Shown here piece by piece: positions 50,376 to 60,432 of a stretch of DNA of 64,000 nt. Under the pieces are notes generated by a model. It ran no database searches. It was not told the origin of the DNA and worked only from the letters and a program-made list of their open reading frames with translations. Made by a program: the position numbers and the translations under genes. The DNA lies in the NCBI GenBank assembly GCA_013397935.1, contig VZRN01005177.1, positions 227,343 through 291,342 on the forward strand, given 5' to 3'. Each line of letters begins with the position of its first letter. The stretch's first letter is position 1. The DNA is from Dasyornis broadbenti. Taxonomy: Eukaryota; Chordata; Aves; Passeriformes; Dasyornithidae.

Positions 50376-51809
50376 GCAAAACAAAGACCTGTAAAAAAGT
50401 CTATAGAGTATTTTAAGGAGCAACCATGTTGTCCTCTTTAAAAGCTATTTAAATTCTACCAGGAAACCAGCCCTTTGGTGAAAAGCATCTGGTTCAAATT
50501 GAACAATAGCTATAAATTAATATTTTCTATAAAGTGCTCACAATCCCTTTGTTTCTGAAGAAAATACTGCTCATTTTCATCAAAATATTGAGACTTGAAA
50601 CCTGCTGTAGTCTTAGCAGAAGTAGCATACATTTCAACAAATGTCAACTTCATGCTGCATCTCGGTTGGATGGAACATTTCCTCGTTCTGTTAGCAGTGC
50701 TTGCATAGTGACACCCTGTTCAAAGATCGTGCTAAAGCCTGTGTGAGCTTTAAACAGAAGCTCCACGGCTGCAAAGCTGATGGTGGTGGTAGAGACACAG
50801 GGCTCTTTGCTAAGGCAGCACTGTGTCCCCTGAGCTAACCATTTTGCCACTTGGTCTCTGATATTTTTAAAAGCTGTCTAAAGTGTTCTTTGATTGCAGG
50901 CTTGGCAGGCCCAGATGTGCAGGAAGGGTAAAGCTTCCTCAGGACTCTGGCTACCTGGCACTTGTGCTGGATGCTCTGAACAGCATCACGCTGCTCCAGG
51001 TCACCTCAGAGCCTTGTTCCCCACACCTCGCCTCCCCACTGTATGCTTAGCTGCAGTTTACAAAGGTCAGGAGGGCTGCTGAAGTAATTGATCTGATACT
51101 GCTTCTGTTACAATACAAGTGAAAATCCAACTGATTTTATTGGAAGTACAATAACAGTTGTAATAAAGATAGATGAGAGGAAAAGTGGCATGTTAGGGAA
51201 CTTAATCCTTTCACCAGCTTATGTAGAATTATTTCTGATGGGAAAAGCCTAGGTGGCTACTCTAATCAAAAATATAAGCTTAGTTTTATTTGCATCTAGG
51301 TCTGCCAGAAGAATCTGGATGTGTGAATAAAACTGCATGTGGAGGTTTATGTCTTTATTTGTTTGGCTATAGGAATTTGGTAATCTTAACGATCACATCA
51401 TACCAAGATGAGATATTAAATCAAATGTCTGATACAGTTTGCAGTTGTAATGAGTTGCCCAAAGGTCTTTGCATGTGGTAATTGCATACCATAATTTTAC
51501 AGTGGAAACAATGTGTCTGAGAATGAATACTTGAGATCTTCAGAATGTTTACTGAAACAACAGAGGTAATTGTAGAATCAGTATCTCCTTTAAAAACTAA
51601 CAGTTCTGTTGCTTAATATTTTATATAGAGAAATAGTTATGCTGCATAAGAAACTTGAGAAGGACATACCTCTTGTAAATTTAATGAATCAAACAAAACA
51701 CCTTGTATTGTCTGAAAATAACATGAAGGATTTCAAAAAGTTTTTTGAGCAAGTGAAGTTACTATATAGTACTTCAAGCTGAAAATAAAAAGAACAATAA
51801 CTTTTTTTG
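50376..51809. other. Single-copy DNA, no gene recognised
   Basis: A GC-richer patch at 50650-51080 has frames of up to 70 codons and an acceptor-like TTCTTTGATTGCAG at about 50886-50899, but I cannot assign a product. The rest is AT-rich. Confidence 0.4.
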
Positions 51810-52167
51810 AGACCTCTTCAGGGATCTAAAGCTATTTGAAAGAGATGAGATCCACCTGATTATGTAGGACAAATCCATCTTTGTCAACAGCCTGGTATGG
51901 TTTGTAGGACACCTGGTAGGGAGAGATTTAAATTAGGAATAACTGCAGAGGGAGAGATTTCTCAGCAAGTAAAGAAGCTGTGTTTGGAGTAGTCAAGCCA
52001 AAGGCCTGGGGTGATGGGAGCAGAACTGGATATAGTAATTAACAAAACAGGAGTGAAATGCAATCTCTTTGAGGACAGGTGTGAAAAGAAGGAAGTGTCT
52101 GAAAAACAGCCTTGTTGGGAAAGCTCTCAAGCCTGTATTCAGTAGTCAGCACACTTGAGTGCCTCTC
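51810..52167 (+). mobile_element. CR1 LINE 5'-region fragment, part 1, plus strand
   Basis: Blocks typical of the 5' part of CR1 are visible: GACCTCTTCAGGGATCTAAA, GCCTGGGGTGATGGGAGCAG, an AAAACAGGAGTGAAATGCAA block with TCTCTTTGAGGACAG, and CAGCCTTGTTGGGAAAGCTC followed by CAAGCCTGTAT. The fragment is interrupted at about 52167 by the ERVL LTR and resumes at about 53333. Retention of a CR1 5' region is uncommon because most copies are 5'-truncated. The left border is approximate. Confidence 0.7.
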
Positions 52168-53332
52168 TGCGGTGGTTTGACCCTGGCTGGATATCAAGTG
52201 CCCACCAAAGACACTCTGCCACTCCACTCCTCAACTGGACAGAGGGAGAAAAATATAACAAATTGTGGAGATAACAGTAGGGATGGATAGATCACTCACC
52301 AACTACCTTCATGGGCAGAACTGATTTAAGTTGTGATATTAAATTTTTGTCAATCAATTCAGAATAAAATAATAGTAAATAAAAACAAATCTTGAAATAC
52401 CTTCACACTACTCCTCCCTTCTTCCTGGACTTAACTTTACTCCCAAATTGTCTACCTCCTTGCCCTAAGCAGTGCAGGGAATAGGAATGGGAGTTGCGGT
52501 CAGTTCGTGACATGTTGTCTCTGACACCTGTAAAGATGGGACCTTGCAATCTTCTCCTGCTCCAGCCTGGAGTTCTTCCCAGGGAAGAGAGTCCTTTGCA
52601 AACTCCTCCAATGTGAGTCCTTCCCATGGGCCACAGGAGATACTTTTCCACAAACTTTTCCAACATGTGTCCTTCCTATGGGCTGCAGTTCTTCATGAAC
52701 TGTTCCAGCATGGGTTCCACAGAGTGCAATCCTTTAGAAACAGACTCCAGCATGTAATCGCCCTGTTATGGATCACAAGCCCTGACAGCAAACCTACTCC
52801 AACGATGGCTCCTCTCTCCACAGGGTTACAGGTCCTGACAGAAGCCCGCTCCGACATGAGCTTTCCACAAGGTCACAGAACCTCTTGAGCATTCACCTGC
52901 TCTGGCATGGAGCTCTTTACAACCAACACATGGATCTCTGCATCCTTGCAGATACCATGGGCTGCAGGGGCACAGCTGCCTCATGCTGGACTGCACCATG
53001 AGCTGTAGCGGAATCTCATCTCCAGCGCCTGGAGTACTTCCTGCCCCTCCTTCTGCACTGACCTGGCTGTCTGCAGAGTTGTTCCCCTCTCACATTCTCA
53101 CTGTTGTCTCCCAGCTGCTGCTGAGCAGTAATTTTTCACCTTAGATCTGTTATCCCAGACCACTACCAGCATTGCTGAGGGGTTCAGCCTTGGCCAACAA
53201 CAGTGAATCTATCATACAGCCAGCTTTGTTAGACATAAAGGAAGTTTCTAGTACTTTCTCACAGCAGCCACCCCTGTAACCACCTTGCTACCAAAGCCTT
53301 GCCACACATCTCTAACACAATCTATGAAATGC
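52168..53332 (-). mobile_element. Long ERVL LTR, minus strand, nested in CR1
   Basis: The plus strand starts TGCGGTGGTTTGACCCTGGC and ends near GCTACCAAAGCCTTGCCACA, the reverse complement of a long ERVL LTR. The interior carries the hallmark repeated phrases of this family: variants of CTCCAACGTGAGTCCTTCCC and GGGCTGCAGTTCTTCATGAA, with several related CTCCAGC/CATGGG units at 52555-52960, and GAGTACTTCCTGCCCCTCCT. CTCTC before it (52163-52167) and CTCTA (53333-53337) after may be the 5-bp duplication, but the exact right end is unclear by about 13 bases because a better CA terminus lies at 53319. CR1 sequence continues on both sides, so the LTR inserted after the CR1. No internal region remains. 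Confidence 0.8.
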
Positions 53333-53336
53333 CTCT

Positions 53337-54133
53337 AGTGCATGCGGTATAAAAAAACACAAACAAAGGACCCCAAACAAACAAACAAACAAAACAAAAC
53401 AAACAAAACCACAACATAACAAATCAAAGAACAGCAAGAACAATAACAAAACCAAACCAACCAAAAAACAAAAAAAAACCCCTACCCAAACAAAAAACCA
53501 AACAAAACCCAGAAGGAGGTAAAAGTCTGTATGCTGTCATAATGCTACAACCTCAGTGGATCAGGGAAGTGTGGTGAGACAGCTCCCAAGACAGGTGTGC
53601 TGTAATGGTTGGATATGGGCTCCTTAGGAAGAACAGAGAGGGAACGTGAAGAGAATGATTTGCCCTTTATGTGACAGCGTAGCAGGATAGAGCAGAGCTC
53701 TCTCCAGGGACAGGTGAGAAGCCAGATGGGAGTTTGTGGATGACGGTAAACAGGTGGACCAGCATGGTTGCTGTTTGCAGTGGGTATCTGCTACAGATCT
53801 CCTGAGCAGGAAGAAGTTGTAGTTGAGGCCTTCTTCAGATGACTGGGAGGAACATCACATTTACAGGCCCTGGCCATTATGGGAGACTTTAAACACCCTG
53901 TATCTTTCGGAGGGACAAAACAGAAGGGTTCAAGCAGTCTTGGAGATTTTCTAGCGCATGTTGAAGATGGGTGATTGAGGATCCAAGAAGGCAGAGTGCA
54001 CTCCTCATCCTGCTACATATGAGCAAGGAAGGATTGGTCATAGATGTGAAAGTCAGTGACAGCCTCGGGTGCAGTGACTAAAAGGTTGTGGGTTCATGGT
54101 CCTAAAAGAAGAGCAGAAGGCAAAACGGAGTAC
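53337..54133 (+). mobile_element. CR1 LINE 5'-region fragment, part 2 (endonuclease)
   Basis: CR1 resumes at AGTGCATGCGGTAT, is interrupted by the A/C-rich tract 53351-53510, and continues at AGAAGGAGGTAAAAGTCTGT. A degraded endonuclease domain follows: plus-strand translation contains VEAFFR, a stop, then LGGTSHLQALAIMGDFKHP (the family has MGDFNHPDI) and a block matching the IEEPTRRGALLDLILTNKEGL segment of consensus, with stops and frameshifts. TGGTGAGACAGCTCCCAAGA and TTAGGAAGAACAGAGAGG are further recognisable blocks. It ends about 54133 at the TA flank of the inverted-repeat element, without RT or 3' UTR. Confidence 0.75.
53351..53510. repeat. A/C-rich expansion inside CR1
   Basis: About 160 bases of CAAA, CAAAA and ACCAA units, nearly free of G and T. 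In the CR1 consensus I recall, only a short GGGGAACAAACAGGAGG stretch lies here, so this tract appears to be a local expansion seeded by that AACAAAC motif. Confidence 0.8.
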
Positions 54134-54135
54134 TA

Positions 54136-54180
54136 GTGAGTTACACAAAGAAACTGACCAGATGTGACAAAATGAATTAA
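54136..54180 (+). repeat. Left terminal inverted repeat
   Basis: About 45 bp; the outer 14 bases GTGAGTTACACAAA are identical to the complement of the right end. A TGTGACAAAAT block near the inner end is also shared. Confidence 0.8.
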
Positions 54181-54621
54181 AAGAGCAGTAACGCTCTGCT
54201 GTTTATCACAATGATCCATACAGGCTAACTGTTTCCTCAAATTCCTCCGTGTATTGTCTTCTTCTTTTGCTTCCTTGTGCTTGTATTGTAGACTCTTCCA
54301 AGCAGGAAAACTATTCATAATGGTCAGTTCTTTCCTCTTCTATTTCTGTTTCTATGGAAGATCCCTGCCTTTTGATAATTCCAAGGATAGCCCTGTCTGG
54401 ATATAGTGACATTACAAGTACTAGTGTTAATGCTTTTGCTGTTATTCCTGCTTATAAATCTGAGAAACTCATCTCTTTGCATTAACATAACTCTGTATTT
54501 TGGGCTGAAACTGCTCTTGCTAAAAGTATATGACCTGTCAGGAACACAACTTTTAATACTTGGCATCTTACACTCTCCCTCCCTGCTAGGCAGAATCCAA
54601 AACCAAAGTACTGCCTCTTTG

Positions 54622-54665
54622 AATTAATTTTGTCACATCAGGGCAGGTTTTTTTGTGTAACTCAC
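54622..54665 (-). repeat. Right terminal inverted repeat
   Basis: Reverse complement of the left repeat with a few substitutions and a 1-2 base length difference in the middle; ends TGTGTAACTCAC directly before TA. Confidence 0.8.
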
Positions 54666-54667
54666 TA

Positions 54668-55954
54668 ATTCACTTCACTTCATGTAAAGAAGAAAATCTC
54701 TAACTACCCAAAATTTTATGCTGAATTTAGAATTAATTGATGTGACTGATCAAGAAAAATTAGTGCAACCTGGCCTAGACAGATTAAAAATCCCTGTCAC
54801 TAAGCTAGGTGTTTCACTGCCAGAGAGTGACAATGGACTTAAAGTTTCAGAAGAGACTGCATCAGCTTCCCATTGTTTATATTCTTTGCTCCTTTCTTTT
54901 CCTCTTAAGAAATATCATCTAGTCATAAAATCTAATATATGTTCGGTAGTCTCTAATCAGGTAACAGAAAATATGATCTATGCTGTTGTGATTTTGCAAA
55001 TCAGACACTGTCCTTCCACTATGCCATGAACTACATTACAGCTCATGAGCATCCCACAGAAACTCCATTTTGGCCTTTTTCCAGATGAAAGAGAGTAACT
55101 GGCTAGAGGAGTCATAAAATATAGTAAAACTAAAATAAACTCTGGATTTAAATGCTTACACACACAGTACATGAGAGAATTTAATCTTTACCGAAAATTT
55201 TAGGAGAATCTTCATGTCTGATTCCCAGTCTCTTTCCTCTACATCATTATTGGTCTTTTGAAACAATGAAACCCTACTTTGGGTTCTGCAATCAATTCCT
55301 ATGATATAGAATTCAGTGCTGTGTTAGTAGTGACTTCAGACTGGTCTCTAAAAGCATATCAATGGATGTGAGTGTTAGAATCAGCAGGTTTTGTTTATCT
55401 CAATCCAGGGATGTATTCTGATACCAGGTCAGCTAAACCAGGCAGCCTATCTTTCATTAGGAGGAACACTCATGTTTTCATAAAAAGAAAATTTAAATGA
55501 AGCTATTTTTTTGTTTTAATGTTTAAAGTTGGAAAAACTATGGATTTTTTTTCAGAAATCAAAGAGAAAAAAGAAATAACACAAACAAAACCAACCCCCC
55601 TAAGTTATGTTTAAAATAAACCTAAAATTGTTTTAAAGATTAGTCTTCTAACTCAACAATTTAAGTGTGCTTACATTAATTTGATAATTTGTATGCCCCA
55701 CTTGTTAAATGTAACAGGGTAACTGCCTGTTTTCACCTTGTTTCATGTATTTTCTCATTATTATGATGGATACGTTGAATATCCAATTCTATACTAACCT
55801 AATTTGCATCAGGCTTAATGTGATTCAGCATTATGGATTATGGTTATATTTGGGTTCTCATTAGTTTCTAACAATCAAAATGCATAAAAGGATTGTTACT
55901 GTACAAATATACTTACTTGCTTTCTCTCTTTTGCGAGGAGAGATTGGACTAGAT
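54668..55954. other. AT-rich single-copy DNA, no gene seen
   Basis: No gene or transposon recognised. A plus-strand frame of 103 codons at 54718-55029 resembles no protein I know. It starts after the inverted-repeat element and its codons are AT-driven, so I treat it as chance. Confidence 0.45.
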
Positions 55955-57295
55955 CATAGAATCATAGAATATGCTGGTTTGGAAGGGATCTATCAGGATC
56001 AATAAGTCCAGCTCCTGGCTCTGCACAGGACAGTCCCAAGGATCACACCATGGGGCCTGAACACGTTGTCCAAACACTTTTTGAATTCAGACTGGCTTGT
56101 CCTCTGACCACTTCCTGAGGAGCCTGTTCCAGCGCCCAAACGTGCGCTGAGTGAAGAACCTTTCCCTGATATCCAGCCTAAACCTCCCCTGGCTCAGCTT
56201 CAGGCCCTTCCCTCAGGTCCTGTCACTGGGCACCACAGAAAGGAGATTGGTGCTTGCCCCTTCTCTTCCCCTCACAAGGAAGTTGCAGACTGCAATGGCG
56301 TCTGCCCTCATTCTCCTCTCCAGGCTGAACAGGCCAAGTGACTCAGCCACTCCTTGTACAGCTTCCCCTCCAGACCCTCCATCGTCCTAACTGCCCTCCT
56401 TTGAATGATCCGTAAAAACTTTGTATCTTTTTAATGTTGTGGTGCCCAAAACTGCACACAGGACTTGAGGTGAGGCTGCCTCCGTGCAGAGCAGAGTGGG
56501 ACAATCCCCTCCCTTGCCTGGCTCAGGGTGCTGGGCCTGATACCCTCCAGGACACAGTTGGCCCTCCTGGCTGCCAGGACACTGCTGGCTCAAATTCAAC
56601 TTTCCACTGACCAGGACCTCAGTCCCTTTCTATGGTGCTGCTCTCCAGCCTCTCGTTCCCCAATCTGTCCATACAACCAGGGTTGCCCCATTCCAGGTGC
56701 AGAACCTGGCACTTGTCCTTTTTAATCTCAGTTTAAATCTCTCGGTGATTTCTCATCTCTCTAAATTGTCAAGGTGTCTCTGCAGGGACTCCCTGCGCTC
56801 AAGCGAGTTGACAGCTCCTCCCAGATTAGTCTCATCACACTTACTAGCGTTCCTTCAAGTCCATTGTCCAGGTTGTTAATGAAAAAGTTGAAGAGCACAG
56901 GGCTGAGGATGGAGCCCTGTGGAATGTCACTAATGACAGGTCACCAGTCTGATGTCACCCCATTTACTCACTTTGTGCCCAACCCGTGAGCTGGCTACTC
57001 AACCATTGTGTCACATGGTTATCCACTTGTGGGCTGGATATTTTGTCCAGAAGGATTTTGGGAGATACAGTATTGAAAGCTTTGCAGAAATCCAAAAAGA
57101 TTACATCAACTGGCTTCCCTTGATCAACTAGGTGGGTTACCCTGCTGTAGGAGGAAATCAGGTTTGATAAGCAGGACTTTTGCCCTCATGAAGCCATGCT
57201 GGCTGTGACTGATGACTCTGTTGTCCTCCAGATGTTTTTCAATACCTCCCAGAACAATCTTTTCCATGATTTTACTGGGAACTGAAGTGAGATTG
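55955..57295 (-). mobile_element. CR1 LINE 3' portion (RT to tail), minus strand
   Basis: The 3' end lies at the left: two perfect CATAGAAT octamers (55955-55970), the reverse complement of the avian CR1 tail ATTCTATG. The 3' UTR and C-terminal ORF2 follow, then RT. Minus-strand translation shows QGSILSPVLFN and NNLDNGLEGTL near 56850-56930 (family PQGSxLGPVLFN...NDL), SQHGFMRAK at about 57190, and NLTSVPSKIMEKIV at about 57240-57290 next to the nested LTR. The catalytic F/YADD block is missing or deleted after LEGTL and the frame is broken repeatedly, so the copy is dead. The 5' part continues beyond the nested LTR at 57854. Confidence 0.85.
57291..57295. repeat. Target duplication GATTG of nested LTR
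   Basis: GATTG before the LTR pairs with GACTG at 57854-57858 (one mismatch). Joining the flanks restores CR1 text, GTGAGA(T/C)TG then GCAGGCCTGTAG, supporting insertion into CR1. Confidence 0.7.
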
Positions 57296-57853
57296 TGTCC
57301 TGGTTTTGGCCACAACAGGCTTAATTTTTTTGCAGTAGCTGGGAAGGGGTGTGACTGAGAGGGTGTGGCCAGGACCCAGATGTCATTTTATACCACCTAA
57401 TGTCATTGTGCAGAGTCAGAGGTAAAGGGACTCTTTGGCTTCGGAGAAGGATGTGCCTTCCAGTTGGAAAAAAACCCAAATGTGGTGGAGGGGGAAAGTT
57501 GTCTGTCATTGCTGATTGTCTCAGGGTCCACAGTGGGCATTTTTGCATGTGAATCACTCTCTCTTTTGTATACTTTTGGTATTGTTGCTGTTACTGTTTG
57601 TTTTCTTATCTCATTGCTGTTTCCAGTAAACTGTTATTAGCTCAACCCATGATCTTCGATTTTGTGCCTTTGGTTCTCAACTCTATCCCACTGTAGCAGG
57701 AAGGAGAAGGGAAGGAGAAGGGGAAGGGAAGGGGAAGAGGTAGGAGTATGGGAGGGGCAAAGAGAAGGGGAAGGGGGAGTGAGAGAGTGATGTGTGTGGT
57801 TTGAGTCTCAGTGGGGGCACTAAACTGGGGAGAAACATTCCTAAACCACAACA
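57296..57853 (+). mobile_element. Solo LTR nested in CR1, plus strand
   Basis: A 558-bp element starting TGTCCTGGTTTTGGCC and ending CCTAAACCACAACA, with TG...CA ends and a 5-bp flanking duplication (GATTG/GACTG). It interrupts the CR1 reverse transcriptase in the opposite orientation. TTTTGCATGTGAATCAC at 57541 and CTGTTTCCAGTAAACTG are shared with the truncated copy at 39940-40228. A purine-rich block at 57699-57788 (GGAAGG, GGGGAAGGG units) replaces less repetitive sequence in the other copy and has G-quadruplex-like runs. A TTTTATA at about 57385-57391 could be its TATA box. No internal retroviral genes are attached. Confidence 0.85.
57699..57788. repeat. Purine-rich GGAAGG/GGGAAG tract in LTR
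   Basis: About 90 bases almost entirely of A and G on the plus strand, with several GGGG runs. The related LTR at 39940-40228 lacks it, so it probably expanded within this copy or its subfamily. Confidence 0.75.
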
Positions 57854-58316
57854 GACTGGCAGGCCTGTAGTTTTCAGGGTCCGCCTTCTTGCTGATCTTG
57901 GAAGTCAGGACAATGCTCACCAGCTTCCAGTCACCTGGGACCTCTCCAGATTCCCAAGACTATTCAAAAATCATTGAGAAATGTGATGACCCTGACCAGA
58001 TCTTTGAGGATGTTTGGATGAATACCATCAGGCCGCAGGGATTTTTAGGGATTTGTGTGGAGTAGCAGATCCCACACAATTTCAAGGTCCACTGGGAGTT
58101 GATCATTCTTGCAGTCATGGTCCTCCAGCTCAGTGCACTGAGACCCCTTGGTCCATCATCCGTCTGGAGGACAGAGACTAAAAATGCATTAAACATCTCT
58201 GCCTTGGCCATGTCCATGTTTGTGAGGTGACCATTCTCATCTTGTAATGGGCTAATGTTAATTCTACACTGCCTTTTGACATTAATGTATTTGGAAAACC
58301 TCATTCTATTATCCAT
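57854..58316 (-). mobile_element. CR1 LINE middle portion (ORF2 linker and RT start)
   Basis: Upstream half of the same CR1. Minus-strand translation from 58316 gives NISPLQDENGHLTNMDMAKA then EMFNAFLVSVLQTDDG, the conserved linker between endonuclease and RT. Near 57900 lies SKISKKADPENYRPASL, the start of the RT fingers (family KKGxKEDPGNYRPVSLTS). Reading frames are broken, and the LTR separates NYRPASL from TSVPSKIMEK. The left edge resumes at GACTGGCAGGCCTGTAG. The right edge at about 58316 is a 5' truncation, the usual state of CR1 copies. Confidence 0.85.
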
Positions 58317-59807
58317 AGAGAAGATTTCACATCACATTTTCTCCTAGATGAAAGAGATTAAGAAAATCCCATTTTTACATATAACATCATAACACTAATT
58401 TGTACTGCACCGTCTCGGCCCTCTTCTACTTAACAAAGTGAGGAACTTTGGGGATTTTTTTCCTAATAATAACATGCTTTGTATGATTCAAATAAAATGA
58501 GAGATTAAAATATCTCCAGAAGGACCATAATTTTCTAGAATAATTCTTACAGAACACAGGATGACAGAGCTATTTTTTCCCTTCAGTATGTGAAGCAACT
58601 TGGATACCTTGAGGTATATTTAAACTTTAAAGCTTGATATTATGGAAGGTATTTTATTTTTGTAAAATGCGTAGGTTCATGCAGAGTAACTTCCTCAAAA
58701 TGCCAGCAACCCTGATGAAGGGCTAAGCTGTTCTAATCAGGTAATTGTTAAAGTAATATCTTAGCTGTTTTCTTTAAATCAGTTTCATTACTCAGATCTG
58801 TGATCTATGAAGTCTGTACCAACTAGTAAAGTACAATTCATCTTAAATTAAAATGATGATTTTCTTTGACAAGACAATACAATGTTCTTTGTCATGCAAT
58901 GAATTATGTGGGTATACTTGTCAGTATAAATTTTCTGGCAACAGTAATAAACCATTCTATCATTCATTTTATTGCTGGAGAAAATAATCTTTCCTTATTC
59001 ATACAGATGTATCATTTCCATTATCCCTTAAGAAAGACTTGGCAATACTTCAATCTGAGTGTTATTAGAAAACATTCTATTACTGCTCAGTAAATATATT
59101 ACTTTCTTTTCCATTATACTTACAAGCCTCCAAAGAAGGACTTGCTTTTATTACCCTGGTCTTCTCTGGCACAGGAAAAGCCTACTTCAGAATCTGTCCA
59201 TCCAAGAAAATAAGTGACTTTTCGTGGAAACACCTCTCACATGCCAATGGCATTGCAACGGCAATGCTCACAGAATTTCTTTCACTGTCCAGTCCTAGAA
59301 CCCCTCAATATGGTCAAAATAGCACAGATATATAACTGTATTTCTAATATTTTATTAGTCAAGTTGCTATGATTGTAAACCTCCCCTAATTTATATTTTA
59401 CGAATGAATATGCCATGTTGTCTGACTGTAGTCTCTTGTCAGTTGTGATTAGAAAACAAAGCCTCCAGACAATTTATTCAGTGTTCAGTTTCCAGAGATT
59501 TTGCTTATAACATAAACTGCATGGCTGAGAAGGAGTTGGAGACTTTATGGTTCCAGGTGCAGTCTGTATGGGTCTAACAGTCTGCACAAAACAGCAAGAG
59601 ACTCCCTCAATGATACAGACAGAAGAAAGGAGGAAGAGAACACACATGGAAGGCAGGACAGAAAATGTGGAGGGATGGAAACTTGCAATGGCAAGGACCT
59701 GCAGGAGAAAGATACCAACTATGATTCAGCAAATCAAAATGACAGAGGAGCTCATGCATTTCTACTGGATATCATTTAACACATAAGATTTACACACTCT
59801 TTCATAT
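58317..59807. other. AT-rich single-copy DNA, no gene seen
   Basis: No gene or transposon recognised. A GC-richer patch at 59530-59760 has one 79-codon plus-strand frame of unknown character. Confidence 0.45.
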
Positions 59808-60432
59808 TGTTGTGCTTTAGTCCCAGCCAGCAACTAAGTCCCAGCAGCAAATAAGTACCACCCCTTGGTGAGGTGGGAAGGAGACTGAAAAACATAAATA
59901 AAACTCATGGATTGAGATAAGAACAGTTTAATAATTGAAACTAAGAAAATAAATAAAATTTAATATCATTGTGATAATAATAGTGATAACAAAATAATAA
60001 AAATTAAAACTGCAATGAAAAGGAGAAAGAGGAATAAAACCCAAAGAAACAAGTGATGCACAATACAGTTGCTCACCACCCACTGATCATTGCCCAGAAA
60101 GTCTCCAAGCAGCACGCGTCCTCTCCCTACCAGCTGCTATGCTTTACCCTATAAACTAGTTTATATAATGGTCATGACATTCTATGGTGTTGGAATATCC
60201 CTTTGGCTCACTCAGGTCACCTGTCCTGGCTTTGATTCCTCCCAGCTTCTTGTGCAGCACTTCACCAGCAGAGCATGAGACACTGACAAGTCCCTGACTC
60301 TGGGAAAACACTACTTAGCAAAAGCCAAAACATCAGTGTGCTCTCAACATGATTCTCACACTGAGTACAAAGCACAGCACTGGACCAGCTACTGAGAAGA
60401 AAACCAACTGCATCACAGCTGAAACCAGGACA
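59808..60432 (-). mobile_element. Solo LTR, ERVL-type, minus strand (copy 2)
   Basis: The plus strand reads TGTTGTGCTTTAGTCCCAGC at the left and CAGCTGAAACCAGGACA at the right, the reverse complement of a TGTCCTGGTTTCAGCTG LTR. Shared blocks with 37722-38318 are GAGATAAGAACAGTTTAATA (minus-strand ATTAAA signal at 59927-59932), GATGCACAATACA, TGGTCATGACATTCT, GGAATATCCCT and ACCAGCTACTGAGAAGAAAA. The TATA-like element is at 60161-60167. It is closer to the family consensus I recall than copy 1. I could not find a matching target duplication (CATAT left, TAGAG right), so one flank may be altered or a border shifted. Confidence 0.8.

Larger units (their letters stand above)
54136..54665. mobile_element. 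Non-autonomous DNA transposon with long TIRs, TA-flanked
   Basis: GTGAGTTACACAAAGAAACT at 54136 continues to about 54180. Its reverse complement lies at the far end, where the minus strand from 54665 begins GTGAGTTACACAAAAAAACC and continues through GATGTGACAAAATTAATTC. About 40 of 45 positions agree. TA dinucleotides flank both ends (54134-54135 and 54666-54667), the target duplication of Tc1/mariner-type transposons. The 530-bp interior has no open frame above about 80 codons and no transposase motif, so it is non-autonomous (MITE-like). Family name unknown to me. TIR matching and TA flanks are seen; superfamily assignment is inference. Confidence 0.75.

Noticed and set aside
49446..50441. 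Very long open frames of KEKKR (plus) and FLFFS (minus) repeats
   Set aside because: They exist only because the GAAAA unit read in any frame lacks a stop codon on these strands; pure simple repeat, not coding.
52544..52888. 114-codon plus-strand frame
   Set aside because: Antisense frame through the repeated units of the ERVL LTR.
37722..60432. The two same-family LTRs as ends of one provirus
   Set aside because: No gag, pol or env-like sequence lies between them, the flanks do not match, and unrelated repeats fill the interval.
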